Below are positions 18,946-32,289 of a stretch of 64,000 bases of DNA, one piece after another. Both the position numbers and the translations under genes were made by a program. This DNA comes from Pegea sp. RAD2-039. Taxonomy: Eukaryota; Chordata; Thaliacea; Salpida; Salpidae. The stretch lies in contig JAQGEQ010000192.1 of the NCBI GenBank assembly GCA_034620365.1, positions 1,669,001-1,733,000 of the forward strand, read 5' to 3'. Under the pieces are notes generated by a model that did no database searches, was not told the origin of the DNA, and was given only the letters and a program-made list of their open reading frames with translations. Position 1 is the first letter of the stretch, and each line of letters opens with the position of its first letter.

Positions 18946-21082
18946 CTAAATTTTAGCTTCAAGACTTTCTATTTGAAGAGGAAAATACTTCTTCACATAA
19001 TCATCACTGTTGTCAGTATCTACAAGATTGCTCAATATATCAGCAACCGAAGGAGCAACTCCAAAACCGTGACCTACATCAACAGTAACTTGATTCGCTC
19101 CGTCAGCTCAACAATTACATTTATTTGTATAAAATATTAAAATTTATAATTAAATTTCTAGTTTTGAAACACTTTTCTGTTATTGGAAAAAAACTGTTTA
19201 AAATGCAGCAACAAATCTAAACTTAACGATAAGAAAATTTATTTTGTAATTTAGTTATCATCTGTATCTGGTGACTATTTTCAAAGCTGTTAATCATTAA
19301 AAAATAGTAAACGATTTAAAACCAGGTTGTTTGGCTCAATAATAGACTTTTTTAAATATGAGAGCATTTTCATTTGAGCACCTGAAAACCCAGCACCAAT
19401 GATGATGTTAGAGTAGAAAGGATGACGCGAAAGAATGAAGTTGGAGTCGGGAGTAATCTGAAATTCAACATCTTTCAGACTAAAAATATCTTTAATAAAA
19501 GATGATTCATCAAATTCAATCTTACACTCTGTAAACATTTTTCTTCAATTGGTTTTGCGTTAGTATCTATCTGTGGAAAATAAACTTGAATCAGTTGTTT
19601 CAGTTCTGTGAATCGTTCTTCTTCTGCTTTTTGGATTCGCTTATCTTCTTTGTTTGGAGAGTCTGGATTTACTTCAACTCTAACATGGTAGCATATCTAA
19701 AATTAGTCGGAAAATTAATAAAATGTTTTGTACTTGATATTCATAATCTTAATTAAAAGAAATTAAATATTAGCTTCATAAAAATGAAATAATTGATTTT
19801 GTAGATAACCAAGCATAAAAAACATAGTTTTAATCTTTATTAAGATTTCTTGTAAAAATTAATAAACACTTTTTACATTTTTTTTTTACTTTAATAAATA
19901 TTGAATGATTGCTAACTTCACTAACCTTTAAATAACCAGGATAATCGTCTGATGGTATGGAATATAAATGATATTTCTCTCGATAGATCATTAATGGAAA
20001 AAATCCTTTCTTTCGTGAATATGTCGAAGGATCTTTTTCTTTCCAATAATATGTAATCACCTTGCAAGACTAAAAGATTTTAAAAAAGTTAACAAAAGCG
20101 TCAACAATTTCTGTATTTAGCTTCAGATATCACTACTTCTTTTAAAATATTTTTAGGTCAATCTAAATTTAAAACAGAAATAATTTTCAAACAAACTCTT
20201 ATTTTTAGTTGAATTCCAGTCGGTTTCAAAATATTGTTGATCCAAGGACCGCAAGTCAGGACACATTTCGAAGCTGTGATAAACCGTTTATTTGTGTTGA
20301 TAGAGACTTGCTGATCATCACTTTTAATCTTTAAAACTTTTTCTTTTTCGTATATAACAACACCTTGTTGGCGTAACTCATTCTTAAAAATAGTTTGACA
20401 ATTATGTAGCGAAATTAAAAGATTCAAAGTTGATTATATGATCTTTCTTCATGCGTTTATGAAATAGGAAGAAAATATATCTCACTTGCAAGGTTTCTCT
20501 ACACAAATCAGCCAACAAAACAGCTCCATTTGGCTCGAATAAAGTTTCATATGAATGATTAAAGTTTAAATTTGAGAAATCTTGGCTTTCTCCTGGCATA
20601 TATTTATAAGTAATTCGATTTTTGTTCATAACTTGAACAAGAGTATCAAATAACTTTCCTGTTGAAGGCGTATGTACAACTGAAAGATGTCCTGTATTGC
20701 TAAGAGAGTTTGTAAGTTTGTATTTGCCTAATTTTACTACTTACTGTAATAACTTCTTTTCTGTGACTTTTTCTAATTCTTTCCACATCGAAAATGCGCG
20801 TGGGATCAGTTGAGAAAGATGATTTTTACGATGAGAGTGTTTAATTAAACGAGATCTTCCATGAGAAGATCCAAGATTATGTCCGAGCTCATACTAAAGT
20901 ATCATCAACATTTATAAAAATCATAAATCATTCTTTAATATCAACTGATGTAAACTGAGCTAAGCTAGAGATGAAGTTACCTGTTCAATTAAAATTACTC
21001 TTTTATTAGATTTTGTAAGTAAATAAGCTGTCCAAAGACCTATAATTCCTCCGCCCACGACTATTACATCAGCTTCTAACAT
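18946..21082 (-). CDS. PIPOX: Peroxisomal sarcosine oxidase / L-pipecolate oxidase, 8 exons, 386 aa
   Basis: FAD enzyme that oxidises sarcosine, L-pipecolate or related secondary amines and releases H2O2. Exons: 20981-21082, 20745-20893, 20486-20699, 20197-20382, 19926-20060, 19526-19696, 19382-19457, 18946-19073; 1161 nt in phase, close to the roughly 390 residues of mammalian PIPOX. The N-terminal Rossmann motif is VIVVGGGIIGLWTAYLL; the FAD-family block LGSSHGRSRLIKHSH follows. TCGPWINNILKP and IIIGAGFSGHGFGVAP are the later signatures. The Cys of EKCLQSITPDSNF aligns with the covalent flavin Cys of the family. The C terminus is AKI, matching the relaxed PTS1 pattern [SAC][KRH][LMI] (mammals end AHL). 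An AG lies 2 nt before the ATG. Reading past the exon 7 donor gives a false stop at 19290. PIPOX versus monomeric sarcosine oxidase activity cannot be told from sequence. Confidence 0.93.
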
Positions 21083-21978
21083 GACTAAATATGTAAGAAT
21101 TTTATCAAATGCTTTATAGCAAATACTTACTTGATTATTACATAGTTAATTATCAACTAGAAATGATAAGTAAATAATTATGTAATTGTTTATACTCCCA
21201 ATTAATCTGTTTGTATTTACTTACAACAAAATACGATTTGTTGTCGAGTAAAGAAATAAGTGGTTGTATAACAGTTTAATCAAAACTTTGATTTGAAAGT
21301 TATCTTCCCTGATTCAGAAACTACTTATCATAGCACAAGTTTGTACAAGACATTTGTTAAGTAACAAAAACTCCAACAAATAAGCAGATACAGCAAAGGG
21401 CTTAGCAAATGATAGAGTATGTTTGTAGCAAACGTAGTTGATACTTTTTAGTGCTTGTTGTAGTTGAGAATAGCTTTATTTTCTGGCTAGGATATCTTCT
21501 CTCTAAATTTAAATCAGGTTTTATCTTGAGATGATGTAGTTAGTATTCTATTACAACTCATTTGTAGTTTTAAAAATGTTAAAACGAACCTTTTAGAATC
21601 AAATTTAAAAGTTACTAGCTGGTGATTGAACATGTGATTGAACATGTGATAAACATTATAACTTTTTATTGGCAAACAGTTTTTACTTACAAATCTTTAG
21701 AAAGAATCTTATTTATAAATTAATCAGCTTTAAGTTCACCATTTACATAAGCAGTTGAATAATTTTTTGCGCTAGCTTAAACTTTTTCCAAACACGCTTT
21801 CTTTTGCTACAACAATTTGCGAGTAAAACAAGTCAATTCAGAAAAACAATTCTTTTATTGAAACGATTTTTTGTTCCATCTTCAAAGGCAACTGCAAATA
21901 TTCTCTTTTAGAACAAGAAAAGCTCCCTTTCAATCAACAACACACTTCAATTATCCGGCTATTGACTTCCAAGCACAA
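21083..21978. other. Spacer between PIPOX start and EFL1 stop
   Basis: About 0.9 kb, AT-rich. It should contain the PIPOX upstream region and EFL1 3' UTR. No gene or repeat was recognised; it is long enough that no operon is suggested for this pair. Confidence 0.5.
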
Positions 21979-24900
21979 TTATTTGTTCTTAGTAATGGTT
22001 CGCTGCTTTTCTGCATGTTCAACAGTCTTCTCAACATACAAACCCTTCCTTCTGCGAACCAGCTTCATATATTTTGCGGCTAGATTGTCAAAATCTGCTT
22101 TCTCTCCGTAATGACTAAGCTCTTCTTCAGTAGTTGGTACCCAAAACGGATCACTTGCAACAGTCTGAAAGATTTGAGTCTTAGAAATGAAGATGAAGAT
22201 GAGATCTTACCTGCCAGTGACTGAAGGTCAGTTGTGGAGAAGCCATTCCACTGGTCTTGGTCCGAATTTCATCAACAAAACCAAAACTCTCAACAATTGG
22301 AATCAGAGTAACAACAGTAAAGAAATTGGTTCCATCTTTCATGTCCTCGCTAACAATCTGACCGCTTCTCTTACGGACAACTCCATAGACTTTTCCTGAA
22401 GATCACAAGGATTGAGTTGATGAAGATTGAGAGAAGATAAGAGTACCGAGGACATCTCCGGAGGTTTGGATCGTACACGTGTACATCGCTGCCATCAACC
22501 TTTGAGGTTGAAGTTGGAAAGATTGTCGGAATCCTTCTTTGGAAGTTGAGATCAACTGACCAGAGAGAGGTCCATAGTTGTCGGATCTAAAAATGAAAGA
22601 ACTCAATCCCATCTCTACTAGTGGCGAAGATGACTAACTCAGTGACGTCATCATTCATGGTCCACTGTTCGATGACGTAACAAACGGAATAAAGTGGCTC
22701 TTCACAAAGTGGTCCAGATAAAGTTGCCAGTTGAAAACCAGTGATGATGCTTTGATCATTTTCACGGTATGACCCAGTGATGACGTCATCAGGTTCGAGA
22801 CATGACAATAGCGACGGTCGCTGGTAGTCAGGTATTTGATTAACCAGCAAGTTGGGACCATTACCACGCGGACCAAATGACCATATTTGGTTAATGACAT
22901 TGGACCATTTTCGTTTTGAACCAAAAGCTTCGCGGAGAGATTTACTGAATTGTTTGATCTTTAAAAGAGTCTCTTCATTGATCTTTAACTGATCATAAAT
23001 CTCCTTCATCTTTGTAGGTTGATCTTCTTCAATCTATTGAAGTAATTTTGTTAAATTTCGACTTTTGATGTGATGTAGACACAAACTTTCTTTGATGAGT
23101 TTAGTTTTCGTTTTTGAAACAAAATATCTTTTGTTTTATTTTCTAATTGGTTTAGAATATTGATCATTTTGTAATTATCTTCAAGTAACTTTGAGACAGA
23201 TTCAGGTAAGGGAACAGCTCTAAAATATTCTCAAATCAAAGATAAACTAAAGAGCTGAAAGATGAAATACTTGATGTAAAGACACGATCTTCCATTTGAA
23301 GTTTCAACACGAATCACGTCAGATAACTTCTTCTTCTTGTCCTCATCGTAATCTGCTTCTGAAGTTTCTATTTAGATTTGAGTCACAACGGATCTTCCAA
23401 ACCTTGATTCTTTGAAATCTTCTCCTTCTTCGATTTATCTTCCTTCCACTTCTGAAGCAAGTTCTTTTCTTGTCCTGCAATCAACTCATTCATCATATCC
23501 AGTTTCGGTCTTGGAATAATAGTCTCACGAAACGGAACTTTAGGTTTTGAAACTTTTAACTCAATTTGACAAAATCTAAAAATGAACTTTAAAGATGATG
23601 AGTTAATAAGGATGTAATGAGGACCTCTCTCTCAGATCATCAAGACATCTTTGAAGATGTACTTCACCAGCAGCCATAATCACATGTTCTCCAGTATCTT
23701 CTATCATTATTTGAACACAAGGATCAGCTTGATTTAATTTCTTCAAACCAATAATCATCGTTTCCATTTCACCTTTAAAATTCAGCTAACAAAAAACTCA
23801 TTGAATCAAAAATCACTTACTCATTGCTTTGGGTTCAACTGCTACTCGTAATATTGGTGAAGTATCAATATAAAGAGGATTGAAAGGAGGACAATATATA
23901 GAAGAAGAAATAGTAGCAGAGTTTAAGATGACTTTATCAAACCCACTGATACCTATGATTGAGTTTGAATCTATTAACTAAATCGATTCCAGTTGAATCA
24001 AATACTAACCTACAATCATCCCAGCCGTAGCATCTTCACATACTTCTACATGTTTACCCAACCAATTATAGACTGCTTCAACACAAGCTCTATTTACATG
24101 TTCATTATCAGCAACTATTTCGTCTTCAGACTATCAAAAGATTTAATTCAAATTTAAAAACTTTTATCACAAAATTTTCATCAAATTTTCTATCTAAAGA
24201 TCTTATAATGAATATTCTTAAGATTTTAATCAACAACTTTAATCTTTTATCAGTTTTAAATAACTTTGTCGCTTTTTATTTAAATAATTTTATTAAAAAT
24301 CATGAAGACGACTAAAAGCTGATATCTTGATTCAAATTGTACCAATTATTTTTCCATTATTAAAAAACTAATTATTGTTTGCTTTGTAGAAATTGTCATC
24401 GATGTTTTTGTGTCCACGACAAAAAACTTAATTCAATTTAAGGTGGAGTTAATAAAGGTGGCATCTTAGAGGTCGTCTCTGACCAAATCATGTCTTTTGA
24501 TTTTTAATACCTTTCAAGCAACAGTTGTTGGAAAATATGATGTCATGATATAATTAATTGAGTTTATTAATTAAGTCAATAAAATTAAAGTTTAAATAAA
24601 GCAGTAATTTAATTAGAGTGTTTTATGTAAATGTAATTGTGATCATTAATTTCTATATCGAAGCCAAAACACATAAAAGTATTTTCCTGACACTAGAGAG
24701 AGCTAGAGAGAAGAAATTTTGTTGAAAATAAAAAAGTTGCTCTCTTAGTTTAAATGTTTCAATCAAAATAGAAATAAAATAGTTTTGAAAAGTTAAAGTG
24801 ATTAGAAAATTATTTGAATGATATCATTAAAAAAAGTAACAAATTTACTTTAGTGTAGTCGACAGTAGTTGGGTCAAACTTTGGTCCAAGTACAAACAAG

Positions 24901-27725
24901 TTTTGTCCAATTTTTAAGGTGCCACTAAATATTCGCGCAAATGCTAAAATTGTTCCTATTTTCTTTTCTTCTTTAATTTCCGGTTTTTGTTCAGATTTTA
25001 CTTCAACTTGATCTTAAAAAATTTTTATCATCAAATAAAGTTTTTTCTGAAAATAAATCAAATAAAAATGAAGTTTCAAGATCTACCTCCTTGTTCACTG
25101 GATCGGTTCTTCATCATCTCTGCATACTTCTGACGAGCTTTTTCTTTACGTTCTTCAAGAATCTCTTTGGTCAATAATCTAAATAAAAATATCAATTTTG
25201 TAACTAGTAACTAAAGAATCAGTTTTTTAGTTGTGAGTCTAGTAAGCGAATGATCTGCTGGTCAAAGATGCAAGTACATCAGGTGCAAGTACATCAGGTG
25301 CAAGTACATCAGATGCAAGTACATCAGATGCAAGTACATCAGATGCAAGTACATCAGATGCAAGTACATCAGATGCAAGTACATCAGATGTAGGACTCAC
25401 TTAGGTTTAGCTTTTGGCAGTGACTCGTAGTCCACAACGATCATTTTGGAGACGAATGCAATTGTAGTTGGTGATTGAGAATCACATTTAATAAAATCTG
25501 ATGAAAAATTAGAAATAAAAAATGATAAAAATCTTAAAGTATCCTAACTTTTCTTCAAATCCTGTGACTCAGGCGGAAGAGATGCAAACGTTTTAGTTGA
25601 TCCACACATCAACTTCTCAATTCGTTCTTCGACAAGTTGACGAGGATTAGGTAGATGATGAACGACTCCATCTATATATAAAAATATTAATAAAGAAATG
25701 AAAGAGTAATATTTGCTTACCAAGAACAGCCCTTGAAATCGGCAACCACTGACCACAAATAGCTTTTAAATAAGTTTTTGGTTCACTTTTTGCAGCTCTA
25801 ATATCACGAGCAGAAATTGATAAATTTAAAGATTTACAAATCATCTCAGCTCGGTCAAAATCTCTGAGTAAATATTGAAATAATCAATTTCGATTTATTA
25901 AAATCAAACATTTCAAACTCACTTTTTAAACATCACAGTATCATATACAGACCACAAATTTTCAAGAATAAATTGAACAAATAGAGGTTTTTTTCCTTTT
26001 TCCTTCGAATAAAACAATTTTAGTGATAAGAAAATTATTGAAATCGTTTCAAACCTGTGCACCCTTCATAACGCGTTTAGTTTTTGTATTTACATAATAA
26101 TCACCCCATAACGTTTTGCATAGTTTTTTTTCATCGATTCCAAGTTTACTTGCGTAAATATCAGCAAACTGTTCAACTCTAGAAAAAATTTAACAATTAT
26201 ATCGACAAAAGCTGATATCAAATGAGACATTTACCTAAAACCCCAACCATCTATAGCACTTGCAAATATCACATTACCCTGAACAGGAGAGAAATAAATA
26301 TTTGAGTCATCTGACTCTTCTAATGAATTGCTCCAATCATAAACAATCTAAAGAAGATCAAACATTAGCTATGTGTTAAAATTTATCAATTTTACAAACT
26401 TGATTTTCTTGGTCAACTTTATGATTAGTAGCAGATGTAGTCGCATCTTTTTCCAAGATATCACCACTAAATAGAGTTCCCATTACGGCGTTCACCTACA
26501 AGATTCAATTACAAATAAATAATGCAAAAAAGAAGAAGTAATTACTTGTTCTAAGATACTTTGTAATTGAATAAATGCTTCTAATGGAGTCATCTTTAAC
26601 TCTGTGATTAATCGGTCAATTTTGTTCAAAACAACTACAGCTTTTAATTTTTCAGCCCATGCCTGTTTGAGTACAGCTCTAGTCTTAAATACAAAATAAA
26701 TGATGATAAGACACTGAAGAATCTGAAAAAGAGGCTCACTTGAGAGCAGACCCCTTCAACTGCGTCAACTACAATGATAGCTCCATCACATAACCTCACA
26801 GCAGTAGAAACCTCTCCACTAAAGTCAACATGTCCAGGAGAATCGATTAAGTTTATCAAATATTCTGATTTATCTGAAATATGTTTAATTTAAAAGAAGC
26901 TAATTCAAATCAATAGTTTATAATATGATATTATCAATTGACTATAAGTATATATACCTTTTTCAAAGTGTAATGTTATAGCACTTGATTTCATAGTAAT
27001 ACCTCTAATTTTTTCATCTTGTCTGCTATCTAAATAGCGCATCTAAAAAGATATCTTTTTAACAAATAAACAAACAGCAATGAACTATTTTTCAAAGTAT
27101 TCATTAAATATCATGATAAGTTTATGTTGATACTTTTTTTAAAAATAATAATTAACTTTTATAATTCTAGACTAACTTTTCCTGCTAATCTATTAGAAAT
27201 TATACCACAGGTAGCTATCAAGGAATCAGCCAAAGTAGTTTTTCCTGAAAATAAAATAGATTAAAATAGAAAAGTAAATCAGATATTAAGTTTTATCCAA
27301 ATTCTATTTATATTTAAGCATGTAGTTTGATTTATTTAACAATGTAAATATACATTTTGAAAAATAATGATTTGTAGTATAAATAAAGTTATTTCTTAGA
27401 AATAATTATAATCAAAGTTATAAAATAATCAAAGAAATTATCTGGTTATATCAAAATCGTTATATATGTGTACAGTTTAAAATTAAATAAAATATAATTA
27501 TATGAATTAGATCATTTAACATAACTAATTTAGCAGAAAACTTTTTAAACAGCCTACTAAGCTACTAGTCATCAAAAGTAACAACTTAAATAAATACATC
27601 AAAAGTAACAACTTAAATAAATATGAAGACTTACCATGATCTACATGAGCTAATATACAAATGTTTCTGATATTTTCTACATTACCATGAAGAGTTTTGA
27701 TTTTTTCTATACATTTAGAAGTCAT
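21979..27725 (-). CDS. EFL1: Elongation factor-like GTPase 1, roughly 24 exons
   Basis: Cytoplasmic GTPase related to EF-2 that, with SBDS, evicts eIF6 from pre-60S ribosomes. Start [20 protein letters not shown] at 27725. Early exons: 27635-27725, 27177-27244, 26958-27042, 26740-26873, 26546-26683, 26400-26495, 26235-26347, 26055-26178, 25923-26002, 25721-25863, 25549-25671, 25401-25497, 25087-25178, 24849-25012; later exon groups lie near 24010-24130, 23821-23952, 23630-23770, 23400-23580, 23280-23370, 23100-23220, 22590-23035, 22450-22590 and 22210-22400. GTPase motifs: AHVDHG|KTT (G1, split by an intron), RGITMKSS (G2), DSPGHVDF (G3), NKIDRL (G4), SAIDGW (G5). Later EF-2-like blocks include [28 protein letters not shown] and the family terminus [13 protein letters not shown]. 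The acceptors of the later exons are approximate. Very secure family call. Confidence 0.95.
25268..25390. repeat. 15-bp minisatellite next to an EFL1 splice donor
   Basis: Eight tandem copies of GATGCAAGTACATCA (two early copies read GGTGC...) in the EFL1 intron 25179-25400. On the sense strand the array begins about 10 nt after the exon donor at 25400. Confidence 0.93.
27570..27623. repeat. Perfect 27-bp tandem duplication in EFL1 intron 1
   Basis: CATCAAAAGTAACAACTTAA plus ATAAATA occurs twice back to back, starting 11 nt inside the intron from the exon 1 donor. The two copies look identical, so it is probably recent. Confidence 0.9.
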
Positions 27726-29087
27726 TTTTAAAAATATTAGTAGACAAATTTAATAATAAAGATGATTCTAATAAAAATAAAATACTTATTAAACAAATAT
27801 TAGAAGGATTAGACTGAAAAAATATAAATTAATGATAAGAAGCATAAAGGATATAAATATTTAAACAATTTCAACAAAAGCTAAAATGTGGTTATAAATA
27901 ATGTGATTTGATTATTTACTTTTCATTTATTTCTGTACAAACACTAGTTTTAAACAATTTAGTTTTTATGAAAATATCTTAAGATTGTAGCTTATAAGAA
28001 TTTTAAAAATAATGATTATATTATTACATTATAAGTTTAAAATAACTCTTTTTGAATTCCAAGAAACTAATAAATAAGTCAAATGTATTCTTACATAATG
28101 GTTTTCATCAAATATTCTTATATATTAAAAAAATTATACATAAATTAATACTTAGATGAAAAGTATCTTATGTAATGATGAAGATTTTTTAATTATGCCA
28201 CATCAGACTACTTCCTTTTCCGCTAAAATTGAAAAAAAAGAAAATAAACTTCAGCAAACTAAGAATAAATTTGTAGTGAAAAGTTGTTTGCTTAAAATTA
28301 GTACAATAAATTACTCATGTGAAATGGTCATTTTGGTGTTTAGTTTTATTGGAACAAAACTATTTTTTGTAATTTTACTTACGGTTTTATATTAGTTTAC
28401 TTATATTTTCAAATAAAGTAATTGTTGAAAATCTACTTATATATTTTTATTATATAAATTTAATCTAGCTTTGTTTTTAAAAAATCTATATATTTTTTAA
28501 TTTTAAAAATGAAAGTATTTTTTATACTTTAGTCAGTCTGTGAAAATATCTAAAGATACCTTATGAAAATAGTATCTTTAATCTTTTATAAGGATGATAT
28601 TATTATTGATTTATATCATTTGAAACAGCTTACTTTGATTCTAAATAGCTTTTTATGGAGTTTATCCAGTGTTACATTATAAGGTATCTTTTGTAGCTAA
28701 ATGCTAAACATTAGTCTAAGAACTAACCAACTATAAGTTTTCTCAATTTGTATTTTATCTTTTTTAGATACTAAGCAAAAATATTGACGTTTAACATAAG
28801 AACATACTACTAATAAACTACCTAATTACTGATAAAAAAATTAGTTTGTATCTAGCTGGCAAAATTATTTTTGTAATAGACGTTTCGAAAGCACTGAAAT
28901 ATAAATAAATGGATAAGGTATCTCTGCTTGTGAACATTTTGGGTCTAATGTAAAAAAATCTTATATCCGATAAGTCAAAGATGAAAGAAGTAATTCTTGC
29001 TTAAACTAACTAACCTTGTCAAAACACTTTATCTATCCTAACACATCTTATTTTAAATATCGAACAGACAACAAAATGATAAGTTAA
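27726..29087. other. AT-rich spacer upstream of EFL1
   Basis: About 1.4 kb between the EFL1 start and the PTAR1 stop. The open frame 28156-28395 is Lys/Leu/Phe-rich with no recognisable family and typical of AT-rich chance frames. Nothing else was seen. Confidence 0.5.
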
Positions 29088-31179
29088 TTATTTATTGCGA
29101 AATATGAACTTGTCAATAAATTTGATATAAGACAGAACCTTTAATTTTTCTTTTAAGTAAAATGTCTTACAAAAAATCTTTTCAGTAGCAAGCGTTATAC
29201 CAAATTGTCTAGATTTATCTTTATCAGGGACAGTACGAGAAAGTATCAAAAGCATTTGTCGACGATTAAACCATAACGACTCATATTTCCCGTCGTGTAA
29301 AATTAGTAGTTCAGTGCAGAGATGAAAATATTTCTTCCAAATTGGCTTCCATGTTTCCATCGAAGTTTTTTCAATAATCTTTTTCATGATATGTTGAATA
29401 TACGAAGTAGGTGAATGGTCAGAAACATGTTTTTCAATAAACTCAAAACTCTTTTTCAATTCAACAGATAATATTTCAATAAGTTTCTTTTGTTCAATGT
29501 CTGCTTCAATCAGCTAAAAAAAAAGAATGAATAAAAGTAAAGAAATTTAGTTATATCAAATAATCTTTTTTAATAAAACATTTAGAAAGTTATTTTGCAA
29601 TTAAATTACTATTTTAATTCGTTTTATATAAAGAAAGTTTAAAAGATTGACAAACTTTAGTTGTCAACCAAGTTCGATGGCTCCAAGCATTATAATTGGA
29701 GTGATGCCACTCTGCAGAGCTTTTGCAAATATTAATTTCGTTTTCTAATAATACTAATTGCTCATCTTTATTAACAAGCTCATTTTTTGCTAATTCATCA
29801 CTAGAGTAGATAGGCAGCAACTTGAAATAAGTGAGAAGCCATCGACGATGGACAAATGCTTCACAACTTTTTGGATTACGACGAAGAATACATCGAGAAA
29901 ATTGAAGTTCTTTTATCACACAGTTTTTGACAAATTCTCGTGGTTTTTCTTTGTCACGACTGATAATAGTTAGGACAGTCTTACGATTATTCCATGCCGT
30001 TGTACAATCATTACAAAAAAGTAAAACTCCTCTAAACAAATTTGTAAAAAAATACTTTAGAAAAAAGAATAATTTTTAAAGTTGATAATAATAACATTTT
30101 ATCTAAAAAAGAATAAAAAAAAACTGGCAGATTATAAAGATGTTTAAAAACTTCAAAGTTGTTCATTAAATTGTAAATAAAATATTTAAATTATGTTTTT
30201 TGATTCAGTTTCTTTTGTTAAATAAAATATAACTAATATACCAATAAAATGATAATATCATAATCATAATATCATAATCATAACACTTCTAAATGTAAAT
30301 ATTTATTAGTATAAATTAAATTATAATATAGTAAATAACATTAATGAATATAAAAAGACAATTTATAACCATATATTTACATATCAAGTAAGGTATTATT
30401 GAAACTCTGATCAATTCATTACATACTTGGTTATTATAGACAAAACTATTATAAGCAAAAATAAAACTTTTCAGTGATATCTATTTATGAGTTTGACTAA
30501 ATAATAATTATAAGCAAATTCAAAATAAATAATATATAAGAAGTTTGAACTAGAGATTATTTATACAAATCTTATACCAATACATTCAAATATTTTACAG
30601 ATTATTAGTAATAAAGAATACCTTGTAAATTTCATTACATTAAGGAAATTTTCCTTGTTCCATTCTTGGTTATTGTTTTGTAAATTCATTTTGAAAATAT
30701 TATAAGAATAATGAAAAATCTGTTTAGAGGCCCAACTTTCCACTCCAATATAGTTCTCAACAATGTGAATTGGGTTAGCTGAAGTCTTATTATCTGGTTT
30801 CTTACAAAAAATTGTTCCAATTTCTTCTCTAAAAATATCAATTAATTATGCTTTAGTCTCTAATTATCATCCCTTTTTAATAAGAGTATTATAAAATCTA
30901 CAACTTTTAAGATAATTAATGAGTTTAAATTATTCAGTAATAAAAGTACATTTATTTAAATACATAAAATTAATCAGCATTTTATATAGAAAAACAAATT
31001 ATACAAAATTGACATTTTCACAGATTATAATGACATACAACTTATCATTCTAGATATCAACAAATATAAGTATATTAAACTAATGCAATTTAATTCCATA
31101 TATAAACTTACATATGATCTAAGCTGTCAATTGCATTATTCAACTCCTTATAATAAAGATGATCATTATTTTCATTCAT
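29088..31179 (-). CDS. PTAR1: Protein prenyltransferase alpha subunit repeat-containing protein 1, 4 exons, 358 aa
   Basis: Alpha-type subunit of the prenyltransferase family; in mammals PTAR1 is the alpha subunit of geranylgeranyltransferase III. Exons 31112-31179, 30622-30828, 29656-30031 and 29088-29513 total 1077 nt in phase. Exon 2 gives EEIGTIFCKKPDNK and IHIVENYIGVESWA, the block at the N terminus of PTAR1. PFTA-type helical repeats follow, with the diagnostic W and R residues: DCTTAWNNRKTVL, SCEAFVHRRWLL, SNYNAWSHRTWL and ESLWFNRRQMLLIL. Length is a little under human PTAR1 (about 400). The N-terminal exon is short (MNENNDHLYYKELNNAIDSL) and its start rests on phase alone. The repeats make the family secure; PTAR1 rather than FNTA or RABGGTA is supported by the VENYIGVESW segment. 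Confidence 0.9.
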
Positions 31180-32289
31180 GTTTTTTATAACAGCAGTTAA
31201 ATATATATTATAACTTATCTTCAAAAATATTAAACAGTTATATCACAATAATCAATAAACAAGTTATTTCAATAAATAAACAAAAGTAGTAAACAATACA
31301 ATCAATTTCACCTCAATCAATATTATTATCAAAAAAATTACTCAAAAATAAGATTGAAAACTAACTAACCTTTTTAATTTATTCAATAAAATTGTATATA
31401 TTAATATAATTACTTTATCAGTGAATACTGTAAGTATTATTAAACATACTTATTGTTCATGTTTTTAAATTAAAATTGATCAATAAAAACATTTAAAGAA
31501 AATATTTGTTGCTCACTGGTAGGTAAATTATACATAAATCATATAAACAAAAAACTATAACTTCAATATTGCAAGAAAACGCTCGACTTTTATTTGTTTA
31601 AAACCAAGTTTACATATTTAAAGAGAAATGTTCAATGGCAACAAAAAGGCTTTTAAATATTTAGCTACTAGTAAAAGTAGGAAGTAACAATTTAATTTTC
31701 TTACCACTTGATCGAAAGCAATAACTTGATGGTGTTTAAAAGTCTTTTTTGTTAATTATAATCATTTATTATATCATTCATAGAGAAGCAATTATTTTGA
31801 TAATCTCATAAAGCTTTATATCAAAACTCCCATTATGACGTTAATACGACATCACTAGTTACTGTACTTATTTAAATTCGTTCTTATCAGAAACATAACA
31901 TAGAAATTATTATAACCTCATGATATCAACCATCAAGTTAAATAGATACATAGAATAAATAATACAACAATATTTTCGTTAGAATTTGTACATTTATTCA
32001 TAATAATAAAATTATTAAAAAATAAAAAAACATCAAAATGAAACCAAGTTTATTTCCAAATTGTCTTCCATGTTTTAAACTGAATATCGGTTCTTATTGA
32101 CAAATATAGTTTGAAAATATCTTTTTAATATTTGTATCAATGTTATAACAGTTACTCTTCAATCTTATTTGGAGTAAACTAGCTAATAGCTTCAGTCAAT
32201 AAGTAAATCCTCCAGCTCAAACTCAACGTCATCTGATTTTTATCTGAACAGTATTAAAGTTTTCTCACTATCCGATTATTTGATTCATG
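31180..32289. other. AT-rich spacer upstream of PTAR1
   Basis: About 1.1 kb with no coding signal; the PTAR1 promoter should be at its left end. It runs into the decayed retroelement on the right. Confidence 0.5.

Noticed and set aside
19290-19538. Alternative PIPOX end ...LNRLLFFND
   Set aside because: Loses the conserved GFSGHGF block and the C-terminal 40 residues; splicing 19382 to 19073 restores both.
28156-28395. 79-codon plus frame starting MKSILCNDEDF
   Set aside because: No homology, low-complexity Lys/Phe composition, isolated in an AT-rich spacer.
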